Of a DNA stretch of 64,000 bases, positions 24,948 to 33,845 are shown one piece after another. The notes under the pieces were generated by a model. The model was not told the origin of the DNA and searched no databases. It saw only the letters and a list, made by a program, of their open reading frames with translations. The position numbers and the translations under genes were made by a program. Source of the DNA: Thalassobaculum sp965228445. GTDB taxonomy: Bacteria > Pseudomonadota > Alphaproteobacteria > Thalassobaculales > Thalassobaculaceae. How positions within the stretch are numbered: position 1 is the stretch's first letter; every line of letters begins with the position of its first letter. The stretch spans positions 682,001-746,000 of the forward strand of contig OZ245813.1 of assembly GCA_965228445.1 (NCBI GenBank). The letters are read 5' to 3'.

Positions 24948-25619
24948 ATGTCGAGAACGGGGTACAAACTCCGCCACATCGTCGATCGGCTGGCTCCGGG
25001 GGCGGCATATTTCGAGCCCCTGCCGGCACTCAACCGCGTTCTGTACTGCCACGAAGGCTCTTTCGTGGTGGTCGGCAAGGAAGACGAGACGGTCGGCGAG
25101 GACCGGGCCTGGTTCGGGTCCGGCAGCGTCACGGTGAAGGCGGGGGAAAACGGTGCCGTGATCTGGCGCTATGAGCTGGCGGGCAGCGACGCGCCGGCGA
25201 AGATGGCCGCCGGGACCGGCGTGTCGTCGGTGCTTACCTTGGAATCCGAGATCGAGGGGCCGGACCCGTCCGGCGACTGGATCCTGCGCTGCGACGGGGT
25301 GAAGTTCCCCATGGGCGGCCAGGCTTTCTCGCATATCCACCAGGGGCCGGGTATCCGCTGCCTGCGCGAGGGCAAGATCCGGATCGAGACCGCCGGCAGA
25401 TCCAAGGAATACCAGCCGGGCGACGCCTGGTTCGAGCCCGGCCCCGAGCCGGTCTTCGCTCAGGCCTGTTCGGAGCGCTGCACCTCCTTCGTTCGGGTCA
25501 TGGTGTTGCCCGCGGAGCTGCGTGGTAAGAGCTCCATCCAGTACATCAATCCGGACGATATCGATAAACCCAAGTCACAGCGGTACCAGCATTATGTCGA
25601 CGAACCCATCGAGCACTGA
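24948..25619 (+). CDS. Cupin-fold protein of unknown function
   Basis: A 223-residue protein with double-stranded beta-helix (cupin) features. Near residue 130 it has AFSHIHQGPGIRCLREGKIR, then the second cupin block YQPGDAWFEPGPEPVFAQA. An N-terminal half (VLYCHEGSFVVVGKEDE) may be a second, degenerate cupin fold. The ATG at 24948 has GGGAGGAAACG upstream. It sits 38 bases after the ABC genes and overlaps the TPP-enzyme gene, so it belongs to the operon. It could be a small metal enzyme or a sensor of the imported compound; I cannot tell which. Confidence 0.75.
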   Translation: MSRTGYKLRHIVDRLAPGAAYFEPLPALNRVLYCHEGSFVVVGKEDETVGEDRAWFGSGSVTVKAGENGAVIWRYELAGSDAPAKMAAGTGVSSVLTLESEIEGPDPSGDWILRCDGVKFPMGGQAFSHIHQGPGIRCLREGKIRIETAGRSKEYQPGDAWFEPGPEPVFAQACSERCTSFVRVMVLPAELRGKSSIQYINPDDIDKPKSQRYQHYVDEPIEH

Positions 25620-27300
25620 CCAACGACGCAACGCCGGCAAGATCGGCGGTCACATCCTGGTGGAGAGCCTGCGCGCCCATGGCGCCGATCTCGCCTTCGC
25701 GGTCCCGGGCGAGAGCTACCTCGCCGTGCTCGACGGTCTGGTCGACGCCCCGGAGATCAAGACCATCGTCTGCCGCCAGGAAGGTGGTGCCGCGATGATG
25801 GCGGAGGCCTACGGCAAGCTGACCGGCAAGCCGGGCATCTGCATGGTCACCCGCGGTCCGGGCGCGACCAATGCCAGCGCCGGCGTGCACATCGCCATGC
25901 AGGACAGCACCCCGATGATCCTGCTGGTCGGCCAGGTCGGCCGCGAGATGTTCGACCGGGAGGCGTTCCAGGAGCTCGACTACCGCCGCATGTTCGGCCA
26001 GATGGCCAAGTGGGTGGCGCAGATCGACGATCCGGCGCGGATCCCGGAATATGTCAGCCGGGCCTATCACGTCGCCACCTCCGGCCGCCCGGGCCCCGTC
26101 GTCCTGGCGCTGCCCGAGGACATGCTGACCGAGCGGGCGGAGACCGGCGACTTCGACCGCTACAAGCGCACCGAGCCGCATGTCGGCGCCGACGACATGG
26201 CCCGCTTCCGCGAACTGCTCGCCAAGGCGAAGAAGCCGCTGGTGATCATCGGCGGCGGCGGCTGGGATGCCGGCGTCGCGGCCGACGTTGCGCGGTTCGC
26301 CGCGGCCAACAACCTGCCGGTCGGCGCCTCCTTCCGCTGCCAGGACTATCTCGACAACCGGCATCCGAACTATGTCGGCCATGTGGGCATCGGCATCGAT
26401 CCGAAGCTCGGCGCCCGGGTGCGGGACTCCGACCTGCTGATCGTCGTCGGCTCGCGCCTCGGCGAGATGACGACCAGCGGCTACACGCTGCTCGACATTC
26501 CGCGACCGCGCCAGGGGTTGGTCCATGTCCATGCCGGCTCCGACGAGCTGGGGCAGGTCTATCAGGGCGACCTGCTGATCAACGCCAGCCAGCGCAGCTT
26601 CTTCAAGGCCGCCGCCGAGATGGCGCCGGTCGACAGTGCCGCCTGGGCCGAGGACACCAAGGTGGCGCGCTCCGAGTACGAGGCGACACGTACCGTGCTG
26701 CATGGCCCGGGCGACGTGCAGATGGCCGAGATCATCAAGTATCTCGACGAAGCGCTGCCCGAGGACACGATCGTCACCAACGGTGCGGGCAACTACGCCA
26801 CCTGGGTGCACCGCTACTACGGCTACAAGGCCTGGCGGACCTGCCTGGCGCCGACCTGCGGTTCCATGGGCTACGGCGTGCCGGCAGGCGTGGCCGCGAA
26901 GATCGTGCATCCGGAGCGCACCGTCGTCTCGTTCAACGGCGACGGCTGCTACATGATGCACGGCCAGGAGCTGGCAACGGCGGTGCAGTATGGCGTCAAC
27001 ACCATCTTCGTGGTGGTGAACAACGGCATGTACGGCACCATCCGCATGCACCAGGAACGGGAATACCCGGGCCGGGTCAGCGGCACGGGCCTGCAGAATC
27101 CGGATTTCGCGGCCCTGGCGCGCGCGTACGGCGCGCACGGCGAGACGGTCACCCGGACAGCCGATTTCGCGCCTGCCTTCGAGCGGGCGAAGGCGGCCGG
27201 CACGCCGGCCCTGATCGAGATCCAGGTCGATCCGGAAGCCCTCACCATCGCCAAGTCGCTGTCCTCCATCCGCGAGACAGCCCTGGCCGAAGGGCGGTAA
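25594..27300 (+). CDS. Thiamine-pyrophosphate-dependent enzyme, acetolactate synthase-like
   Basis: A 568-residue three-domain TPP enzyme (PYR, central Rossmann-like, PP). The catalytic Glu lies in CRQEGGAAMMAEAYGKLTGK. The TPP-binding motif is GDGCYMMHGQELATAV, ending in VVVNNGMYGT. QELDYRRMFGQMAKWVAQID is typical of the acetolactate synthase / decarboxylase group. There is no separate small regulatory subunit nearby, so a role in valine synthesis is unlikely. In context, a 2-oxoacid decarboxylase or carboligase acting on the imported compound fits best. The ATG at 25594 overlaps the cupin gene by 26 bases and has no clear ribosome site, so the start is not certain. Confidence 0.85.
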   Translation: MSTNPSSTDQRRNAGKIGGHILVESLRAHGADLAFAVPGESYLAVLDGLVDAPEIKTIVCRQEGGAAMMAEAYGKLTGKPGICMVTRGPGATNASAGVHIAMQDSTPMILLVGQVGREMFDREAFQELDYRRMFGQMAKWVAQIDDPARIPEYVSRAYHVATSGRPGPVVLALPEDMLTERAETGDFDRYKRTEPHVGADDMARFRELLAKAKKPLVIIGGGGWDAGVAADVARFAAANNLPVGASFRCQDYLDNRHPNYVGHVGIGIDPKLGARVRDSDLLIVVGSRLGEMTTSGYTLLDIPRPRQGLVHVHAGSDELGQVYQGDLLINASQRSFFKAAAEMAPVDSAAWAEDTKVARSEYEATRTVLHGPGDVQMAEIIKYLDEALPEDTIVTNGAGNYATWVHRYYGYKAWRTCLAPTCGSMGYGVPAGVAAKIVHPERTVVSFNGDGCYMMHGQELATAVQYGVNTIFVVVNNGMYGTIRMHQEREYPGRVSGTGLQNPDFAALARAYGAHGETVTRTADFAPAFERAKAAGTPALIEIQVDPEALTIAKSLSSIRETALAEGR

Positions 27301-27316
27301 CTTCCTATCTCTTCTA

Positions 27317-27349
27317 CGTCTTCCCCCGGATCCGACCCGGGGGAAGACG
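27317..27349. repeat. Perfect 13-base-pair hairpin with CGTCTTCCCCCGG arms
   Basis: CGTCTTCCCCCGG (27317-27329) and CCGGGGGAAGACG (27337-27349) are perfect reverse complements with a 7-base loop. It lies between the TPP-enzyme gene and the SDR gene. The same CGTCTTCCC...GGGAAGACG ends occur at 44146-44256, so I treat it as a member of a dispersed family. It might also act as an intercistronic stabiliser; no T-run follows. Confidence 0.6.
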
Positions 27350-27371
27350 ATGAGATTTCACGGGAGTTTCC

Positions 27372-28148
27372 ATGCGCCTTGCCAACCGCACAGCCATCGT
27401 CACCGGAGCCGCCGGTGGCATCGGCAAGGCGATCGCCCTGCGCTTCGCCCAGGAAGGCGCCAGTGTGATCGTCGCCGACGTGACCGAGGAGCCGCGCGAG
27501 GGCGGCCTGCCGACGGTCGACGCGATCTTCGAGGCCGGCGGCACCGCCGAGTTCCTCAAGTGCGACGTCACCCGGTCGGCCGACCTGGAGGCCGCCGTCG
27601 CCCGCGCGGTTGAACTGGGCGGACGGCTCGACGTCATCGTCAACAACGCGGCCATCGGCACCGACACCCCACTGCACGAGACTTCCGAAGAGGATTTCGA
27701 CCGGGTCATGGCGGTCAACGCCAAGGGCGTGTTCCTCGGCTGCCGGGCGGCCGTGCGGCAGATGCTCGGGCAGAAGCCGCAGGGCGACGGCGAGGTGAGG
27801 GGACGCATCGTCAACATCTCCTCCCAGCACGGCATGATCCGGGCGCCGCACGACTTCGCCTACGGAGTCGGCAAGGCGACGGTGGTCTACATGACCCGTC
27901 AGATCGCCGGCGACTACGCGCAGCACGGCATCGTCTGCAACGCCGTCGCACCCGGCAAGATCCTGACCGGGAAGTCCGGCCGCGCCATCGCCCCGGAGAT
28001 GCTGGAATACTCCCACAGCCGCGCCCCCTGGCCGCGCCTCGGCCGGCCGATGGACGTGGCCAACGCAGCCCTGTTCCTCGCCAGCGACGAGGCGAGCTAC
28101 ATTACCGGCGAGAACCTGATGGTGGACGGCGGCTGGATGGCAAATTGA
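27372..28148 (+). CDS. SDR-family oxidoreductase
   Basis: A 258-residue classical short-chain dehydrogenase/reductase. It has the cofactor motif TGAAGGIGKAI, the NNAAIG motif, the active-site Ser in NISSQHG and the YGVGK (YxxxK) catalytic pair, then the C-terminal ITGENLMVDGGWM. Asp at the end of beta-2 (VADV) favours NAD. GGGAG lies just upstream of the ATG. As last gene after the TPP enzyme it may reduce or oxidise the product of that enzyme. Confidence 0.88.
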   Translation: MRLANRTAIVTGAAGGIGKAIALRFAQEGASVIVADVTEEPREGGLPTVDAIFEAGGTAEFLKCDVTRSADLEAAVARAVELGGRLDVIVNNAAIGTDTPLHETSEEDFDRVMAVNAKGVFLGCRAAVRQMLGQKPQGDGEVRGRIVNISSQHGMIRAPHDFAYGVGKATVVYMTRQIAGDYAQHGIVCNAVAPGKILTGKSGRAIAPEMLEYSHSRAPWPRLGRPMDVANAALFLASDEASYITGENLMVDGGWMAN

Positions 28149-28221
28149 GGCCGCCGACCCACATAGGGTAATCCCCATACAGGGGTCTCGCACCGACTGG
28201 CCCGAACCTCCGAGGATCCCG

Positions 28222-30879
28222 ATGGACCGCGCCGACGCCGCCGTGAAGACCGAACCGAGCACGATCTTCCTGAAGGACTACACCCCGCCGACCCATCTGA
28301 TCGACACGATCGACCTGACGATCCGTCTGGACGACGACGTCACCACCGTGTCGGCCAAGCTGGTGGGCAAGCGCAACCCGGCCTCGGGATCGGGTCCGGC
28401 GGACCTCTATCTCGACGGCGAGGACCAGGAACTGGTTTCCCTGACCCTCGACGGCCGCACGCTGGCCCAGGGCGAGTGGCGGCAACTCCCCGAGGGCATC
28501 GTCATTCCCGGCATCGCCGGCGACTTCATCCTGGAGGTGGAAGGTCGCATCCGGCCGCAGGACAACACCCGCCTGGAGGGCCTGTACAAGGCCGGCGGCA
28601 TGTACTGCACCCAGTGCGAGGCCGAGGGCTTCCGCCGCATCACCCATTTCCCCGACCGGCCCGACGTGATGGCCGTCTATACGGTGCGGATCGAAGCCGA
28701 CAAGGCGCGCTATCCGGTGCTGCTGTCCAACGGCAACCGGATCGAGACCGGCGACCTGGACGCGGGGCGTCACTACGCCGTCTGGCACGACCCGTTCCGC
28801 AAGCCGGCCTATCTCTTCGCCATGGTGGCCGGCGACCTGATGGTCGACCGCGACAGCTTCACCACCCGCTCGGGCCGCAAGGTCGATCTCGAGATCTATG
28901 TCGAGCCGGGCAACGAGGGCCGGACCGGCCATGCCATGGATTCGCTGAAGCGCTCCATGAGCTGGGACGAGGAGGTCTACGGCCTCGAATACGATCTCGA
29001 CATCTTCATGATCGTCGCCGTTTCTTCATTTAATATGGGAGCAATGGAGAATAAGGGTCTGAATATCTTTAATGATAAATTCATCCTGGCCGATCTCTCC
29101 ACGGCGACGGACGCCGACTTCCAGCGCATCGAGGCGATCGTCGCCCATGAGTATTTCCACAACTGGACCGGCAACCGCATCACCTGCCGCGACTGGTTCC
29201 AGCTCTCCCTGAAGGAGGGGCTGACCGTCTTCCGCGACCAGGAATTCTCCGCCGACACCCATGACAGGGGCGTGAAGCGGGTCAGCGACGTGCGCCTGCT
29301 GCGCGCGGCGCAGTTCCCCGAGGATGGCGGCCCCACCGCCCACCCGGTGCGCCCGGACAGCTATATCGAGATCAACAACTTCTACACCGTCACGGTCTAC
29401 GAGAAGGGGGCCGAGGTGGTGCGGATGATCCACACGCTTCTCGGCGCCGGAGCCTACCGCAAGGGCATCGACCTCTATGTGGAACGCCATGACGGGCAGG
29501 CGGTGACCTGCGACGACTTCGTGGCCGCCATGCAGGATGCCAGCGGCGTGGATCTGACCAAGTTCAAGCGCTGGTACTCCCAGGCCGGCACGCCGCGGGT
29601 CTCCGCCGACTGGACCTATGACGAGGGCGCGCGGACCCTGACCCTCGACCTCGCCCAGGCGACCGACCCGACCCCGGGCCAGCCGGACAAGCAGCCGGTG
29701 GTGATTCCGGTGCGCACGGCGCTGATCGGCGAGAACGGCCAACGCCTGCCGCTGACCGTCGACGGGGAGGAGGCCGGCGACGAGACCGTTCTGGTGCTTG
29801 ACGAGGCGGCGCGCAGCGTGACCTTCAGCGACGTGCCCAAGGGCGCGGTGCCGTCCCTGCTGCGCGGCTTCTCCGCCCCGGTCAAGCTGGACGCCGCCTG
29901 GAGGGACGCCGATCTCGGCTTCCTGGCGGCCACCGACGACGACCCGTTCTCCCGCTGGGAGGCGCTGCAGACGCTCGCGACCCGCGCCATCCTGGCGATG
30001 GTCGAGGCCCAGCGTGCCGGCCGGCCGACGTCGCTGGACGCGGCGGTGGTCTCCGCGGTGCGCGATGGGCTGGAGGACGCGCGGCTGGAGCCGGCTTTCC
30101 TCGCCGAGCTGCTGGCCCTGCCGGGCGAGTCCATGCTCGGCCAGGCGATGGATGTCTGGCATGTGGAGGCGGTGCACGAGGCGCGCGAGGCGGCGATCCG
30201 CACCCTCGGCGACACCCTGTTCGACACCTGGCTGGCCCTTTATGACCGGCTGTCCGGCGAGGTCGCGTCGGACGATCTGTCCACCGCCGCCATGGGCCGC
30301 CGGGCGCTGCGCAACCGTGCCCTTCAGTTCCTGGTCGCCTCCGGCCGGCCGGAAGGGCTGGCGCGGGCGGCGGCTCAGGCCAAGGCGGACTCCATGACCG
30401 ATGTGATGGGCGCGCTGTCGGCCCTGAACGACACCGACTGTCCGGAGCGAACGGCGGCGCTGCAGGCGTTCCACGACCGCTGGCAGGACAATCCGCTGGT
30501 GCTGGACAAGTGGTTCACCCTGGAGGCCTCCTCCACCCTGCCGGGCACCTTGGACCGGGTGAAGGAACTGCAGTCCCATCCGCGCTTCGACCCGAAGAAC
30601 CCGAACCGCATCCGCGCCCTGGTCGGCGGCTTCACCATGGGCAACCCGGTGCGCTTCCACGCCGAGGACGGCTCCGGCTATGCCTTCCTGGCCGACGAGG
30701 TTCTGCGGATCGACGCGCTCAATCCGCAGATCGCCTCGCGCCTGTGCCAGCCGCTCGTGCGCTGGCGCCGGTTCGACGGCGAGCGGGCCAAGGCGATGAC
30801 CGGTGCCTTGCGCCGGATCGTCGAGCGGCCCACTCTGTCGAAGGACGTCTTCGAGATCGCCTCGAAGGGCCTGTCCTGA
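28222..30879 (+). CDS. pepN: Aminopeptidase N
   Basis: An 885-residue M1-family metallo-aminopeptidase that cleaves N-terminal residues from peptides in the cytoplasm. It has the exopeptidase motif GAMENKGLNIFN (residues about 274-285) and the zinc motif HEYFHNWTGNRITCRDWF followed by the second Glu ligand in LKEGLTVFRDQEFSAD. Length and the four-domain layout match the gammaproteobacterial and alphaproteobacterial PepN type. GAGGATCCC lies upstream of the ATG. Oddity: codons from 29020 to 29082, which cover the GAMEN motif, are strongly AT-rich, unlike the rest of the gene (see findings). Confidence 0.96.
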   Translation: MDRADAAVKTEPSTIFLKDYTPPTHLIDTIDLTIRLDDDVTTVSAKLVGKRNPASGSGPADLYLDGEDQELVSLTLDGRTLAQGEWRQLPEGIVIPGIAGDFILEVEGRIRPQDNTRLEGLYKAGGMYCTQCEAEGFRRITHFPDRPDVMAVYTVRIEADKARYPVLLSNGNRIETGDLDAGRHYAVWHDPFRKPAYLFAMVAGDLMVDRDSFTTRSGRKVDLEIYVEPGNEGRTGHAMDSLKRSMSWDEEVYGLEYDLDIFMIVAVSSFNMGAMENKGLNIFNDKFILADLSTATDADFQRIEAIVAHEYFHNWTGNRITCRDWFQLSLKEGLTVFRDQEFSADTHDRGVKRVSDVRLLRAAQFPEDGGPTAHPVRPDSYIEINNFYTVTVYEKGAEVVRMIHTLLGAGAYRKGIDLYVERHDGQAVTCDDFVAAMQDASGVDLTKFKRWYSQAGTPRVSADWTYDEGARTLTLDLAQATDPTPGQPDKQPVVIPVRTALIGENGQRLPLTVDGEEAGDETVLVLDEAARSVTFSDVPKGAVPSLLRGFSAPVKLDAAWRDADLGFLAATDDDPFSRWEALQTLATRAILAMVEAQRAGRPTSLDAAVVSAVRDGLEDARLEPAFLAELLALPGESMLGQAMDVWHVEAVHEAREAAIRTLGDTLFDTWLALYDRLSGEVASDDLSTAAMGRRALRNRALQFLVASGRPEGLARAAAQAKADSMTDVMGALSALNDTDCPERTAALQAFHDRWQDNPLVLDKWFTLEASSTLPGTLDRVKELQSHPRFDPKNPNRIRALVGGFTMGNPVRFHAEDGSGYAFLADEVLRIDALNPQIASRLCQPLVRWRRFDGERAKAMTGALRRIVERPTLSKDVFEIASKGLS

Positions 30880-30906
30880 GATCCGTTGTTCCGTGAGGAC
30901 CCCGCC

Positions 30907-31605
30907 ATGACCGGACGCATCATCGTCATCAATCCGAACTCCACCGAGGCCGTGACCGAGGCGATGGACCGGGCGCTCGATCCGCTGCGCCTGGCCGGCG
31001 CGCCGGAGATCGAGAGCGTGACGAACGCCAACGGTCCGGCGGGGATCGAGTGCCAGGCCCATGCCGACGACGTGTCGCGCGACATCCGCCGGATCATCGC
31101 CGAGCGCGACGCCGACGCGTCCGCCTTCGTCATCGCCTGTTTCTCCGACCCGGGTATCTATGCCGCGCGGGAGGCGACCAGCCGGCCGGTCTTCGGCATC
31201 GCGGAGAGCGGGATGCTGACCGCCATGTCGCTCGGCGCCAAGGTCGGGGTGATCGCCATCCTCAGCCGCTCGGTGCCGCGCCACATGCGCTATTTCCGCG
31301 GCATCGGCGTCGAAGGCCGGGTCGCCGGCGACCGGGGCATCGAGCTCGGCGTCGTGGAGCTGTCGGACGAGGGCAAGACCTTCGAGCGGATGGTCCAGGT
31401 CGGCACCACCCTGCGCGACACCGACGGCGCCAACGTGCTGGTCATGGGCTGCGCCGGCATGGCGCGCTATCGCGAGCGCCTGTCCGACCGGCTCGGCATC
31501 CCGGTGGTCGACCCGACCCAGGCGGCGGTGTCCATGGCGATCGGGGCGGTGATGCTGCGCCAGACCAACGGCCTCGCCGCCGCCCCGGCCATGGCCGCCG
31601 AGTAA
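30907..31605 (+). CDS. Asp/Glu/hydantoin racemase-family protein
   Basis: A 232-residue cofactor-independent racemase fold with the two catalytic cysteines in expected positions: VIACFSDPG and VMGCAGMA. INPNSTEAVTEAMDRAL at the N-terminus and VDPTQAAVSMAIG near the end are typical of hydantoin and allantoin racemases. I start it at ATG 30907 with GAGGA upstream. It is 13 bases before a PuuE-like deacetylase, a pairing that suggests turnover of a cyclic ureide or related compound. Confidence 0.85.
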   Translation: MTGRIIVINPNSTEAVTEAMDRALDPLRLAGAPEIESVTNANGPAGIECQAHADDVSRDIRRIIAERDADASAFVIACFSDPGIYAAREATSRPVFGIAESGMLTAMSLGAKVGVIAILSRSVPRHMRYFRGIGVEGRVAGDRGIELGVVELSDEGKTFERMVQVGTTLRDTDGANVLVMGCAGMARYRERLSDRLGIPVVDPTQAAVSMAIGAVMLRQTNGLAAAPAMAAE

Positions 31606-31618
31606 GGACCGCCGCCCG

Positions 31619-32506
31619 GTGCTCGCCGATCACGGCCGCTATCCTTATTCGTCGATCGAGACCCGCGACGCGCCGGACTGGCCCGGCGGCAGGCGGCTCG
31701 CCGTCTATATCGCGCTGAACGTGGAAGTCTTCGGCTTCGGCGAGGGGCTTGGCGCGGAGCTGGCGCCGGGGGCGTCGGTCGGCATCCCCCAGCCCGACGT
31801 GCTGAACTACGCGTGGCGCGACTACGGCAACCGGGTCGGTGTATGGCGGCTGCTGGACGAGTTCTACCGCCTGGAGCTGCCGGTCAGCGTGCTCGCCAAC
31901 AGCGAGACCTATGCGGCGGCCCCGGGGATCATGGAGGCGTTCCGCAGGCGCGGCGACGAGGTGGTGGCCCATGGCCGCACCAACTCCGAGCGCCAGGGCG
32001 TGCTGGACGAGGCCGGCGAGCGCGCGCTGATCGCCGAGACGACCGAGGTCATCGCGCGGGAGGAGGGGCGTCGGCCCAAGGGCTGGCTCGGCCCTTGGAT
32101 CTCCCAGAGCCGCACCACCCCGGACCTGCTGGCCGAGGCCGGGTACGACTACCTGCTGGACTGGTGCCATGACGATCAGCCGGTCTGGATGGCGACCCGC
32201 GACGGCGGCCGCATCCTGTCGGTGCCCTATCCGCAGGAACTGAACGACATTCCCGCCGTGGTCGCCCGTAAAGTCGAGGGCCGCGCCTTCGCCGAGATGA
32301 TCATCGACGGTTTCGACGAGCAGCTGGCCCAGTCGGCCAAGCAGCCCCTGGTGCTCGGCATCGCGCTGCACCCCTACATCGTCGGCCAGCCGCACCGGCT
32401 GCGCCCGCTGCGCGCGGCGCTGGAGCACATCGCCCGGCACCGCGACGAGATCTGGCTCTGCGAAGCGGGAGAGATCGCCGCGCATTGGCGGGCGACGATG
32501 GGGTAA
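31619..32506 (+). CDS. Polysaccharide-deacetylase-family protein, PuuE (allantoinase)-like
   Basis: A 295-residue NodB-fold hydrolase. The opening RDAPDWPGGRRLAVYIALNV, the NYAWRDYGNRVGVWRLLDEF segment, EVVAHGRTNSE and the C-terminal HPYIVGQPHRLRPLRAALEH resemble PuuE-type allantoinases rather than peptidoglycan deacetylases. The His of the metal site lies in VAHGR. No signal peptide, so it acts in the cytoplasm. It starts at GTG 31619 with AAGGA upstream, 13 bases after the racemase gene. Substrate is inferred from family and partner only. Confidence 0.8.
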   Translation: MLADHGRYPYSSIETRDAPDWPGGRRLAVYIALNVEVFGFGEGLGAELAPGASVGIPQPDVLNYAWRDYGNRVGVWRLLDEFYRLELPVSVLANSETYAAAPGIMEAFRRRGDEVVAHGRTNSERQGVLDEAGERALIAETTEVIAREEGRRPKGWLGPWISQSRTTPDLLAEAGYDYLLDWCHDDQPVWMATRDGGRILSVPYPQELNDIPAVVARKVEGRAFAEMIIDGFDEQLAQSAKQPLVLGIALHPYIVGQPHRLRPLRAALEHIARHRDEIWLCEAGEIAAHWRATMG

Positions 32507-32602
32507 CCACCGAGGGCTCAACGAGCCTTCGAGGTTAATTCGAGCAGGGTCGGGAACCTGCTTCGAAGGATGTCAGTTTCTACGCATGGTTCAAGTCATC
32601 AG

Positions 32603-32628
32603 GGGGAAGCGACCGGTGCCGCTTCCCC
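32603..32628. other. Stem-loop between PuuE-like gene and yghU
   Basis: GGGGAAGCG and CGCTTCCCC pair perfectly over 9 bases with an 8-base loop. It lies between convergent genes. There is no T-run on either side, so it could be a weak terminator for both. Confidence 0.4.
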
Positions 32629-32643
32629 GCGTGTCGACAGACT

Positions 32644-33498
32644 TCAGAGGCCGAGCGCGTCGATGTCGGCGGCGCTGTGGCGCTCTTCCAGCTTCTCGTC
32701 CTCGGAGCCGCGGACCCGGTTGACCACGCGGCCGCGCTTCACGCCCTTGCGCGCGGCGATCTCGTCGGTCCAGCGCTGGACGTTCTTGTAGGAGGCGACG
32801 TCGAGGAACTCGCCGGCATCGTAGAGCTTGCCCTGGGCGAGCTGGCCGTACCAACCCCAGATCGCGATGTCGGCGATCGTGTACTCGTCGCCGGCAATGT
32901 AGCGGTTGTCGGCGAGCTGGCGCTCCATCACGTCGAGCTGACGCTTGGTCTCCATGGCGAAGCGGTTGATCGGGTACTCCCAGCGCTCCGGCGCATAGGC
33001 GTAGAAATGGCCGAAGCCGCCGCCGAGATAGGGTGCGCTGCCCATCTGCCAGAACAGCCAGTTCATGGTCTCGGTGCGCTTGGCCGGATCCTTCGGCAGG
33101 AAGGCGCCGAACTTCTCGGCCAGGTAGAACAGGATCGAGCCGGACTCGAAGACCCGGATCGGCTTGTCGACGCTGCGGTCGAGCAGGGCCGGGATCTTGG
33201 AGTTCGGGTTGATCTCGACGAAGCCGCTGCCGAACTGGTCGCCATCGCCGATCTTGATGATCCAGGCATCGTACTCGGCGCCGGTGTGACCGGCCGCCAG
33301 CAGCTCCTCCAGCATGATCGTGACCTTCACGCCGTTCGGGGTGCCCAGGGAGTAGAGCTGCAGCGGATGCTCGCCGACCGGCAGCTCCTTGTCGTGGGTG
33401 GCGCCGGCGATCGGCCGGTTGGTGCTGGCGAAACGGCCCCCGTTCTCCTTGTCCCAGGTCCAGACTTTCGGCGGGGTGTAGGACGGCATGTCGTTCAT
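32644..33498 (-). CDS. yghU: Glutathione S-transferase, YghU family
   Basis: A 284-residue GST of the nu class (YghU), which has disulfide-bond reductase activity with glutathione or glutathionyl thiols in E. coli. The long N-terminal arm YTPPKVWTWDKENGGRFAST precedes the thioredoxin fold. It also has GQ-type features SLGTPNGVKVTIMLEELLAA, NPNSKIPALLDR, ESGSILFYLAEKFGAFLP and WQMGSAPYLGGGFGHFY, all strongly family-specific. The ATG at 33498 has GGAG upstream. Monocistronic. Confidence 0.93.
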   Translation of the reverse strand: MNDMPSYTPPKVWTWDKENGGRFASTNRPIAGATHDKELPVGEHPLQLYSLGTPNGVKVTIMLEELLAAGHTGAEYDAWIIKIGDGDQFGSGFVEINPNSKIPALLDRSVDKPIRVFESGSILFYLAEKFGAFLPKDPAKRTETMNWLFWQMGSAPYLGGGFGHFYAYAPERWEYPINRFAMETKRQLDVMERQLADNRYIAGDEYTIADIAIWGWYGQLAQGKLYDAGEFLDVASYKNVQRWTDEIAARKGVKRGRVVNRVRGSEDEKLEERHSAADIDALGL

Positions 33499-33845
33499 CG
33501 CGGTCTCCGTTGCTGATGGCGTCGTCGGCAGAGGCATCTGCCCTGAAGCGGTGTCGGCGTGTCTGTGGCGGGCGCCCTATATCGGGTGTTGCAGCCCGGT
33601 CCTGGCGATCTGGCTTGGCGGGCGGCGATTACAACCCACAACCCGACCCGACAGTAGTCCCTCTCGCGCATCGGTCTTTCTCCACACCGACCGTAATCGC
33701 ACCCTGGCATCGCGCCGGTCGGCCCATGAGGGGCGGCAGATGCGCCATATGGCTTTGGTGAAAGGTATTAATAAAACGCAAAACGTGTATCATTTCGATG
33801 TGGGGAGTTTCTTCAGGCGTGGGGACGACTGAGGAGTGGGATGTG
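33499..33845. other. 347-base divergent intergenic region
   Basis: No gene is supported in the gap between yghU (minus) and the haem-protein gene (plus). The right end is more AT-rich (33760-33800). It contains TATCAT at 33788-33793, a good -10 candidate (5 of 6 matches) for the haem-protein gene about 45 bases before its start, but no clear -35 box stands at the right distance. Confidence 0.4.

Noticed and set aside
25594..27300. TPP enzyme as the ilvB large subunit of acetolactate synthase
   Set aside because: No ilvH/ilvN small subunit or ilvC follows, and the gene is embedded in a transporter operon; a catabolic role fits better.
29026..31284. Minus-strand frame of 752 codons opposite pepN and the racemase gene
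   Set aside because: Antisense shadow; crosses two well-supported genes and shows no family motif.
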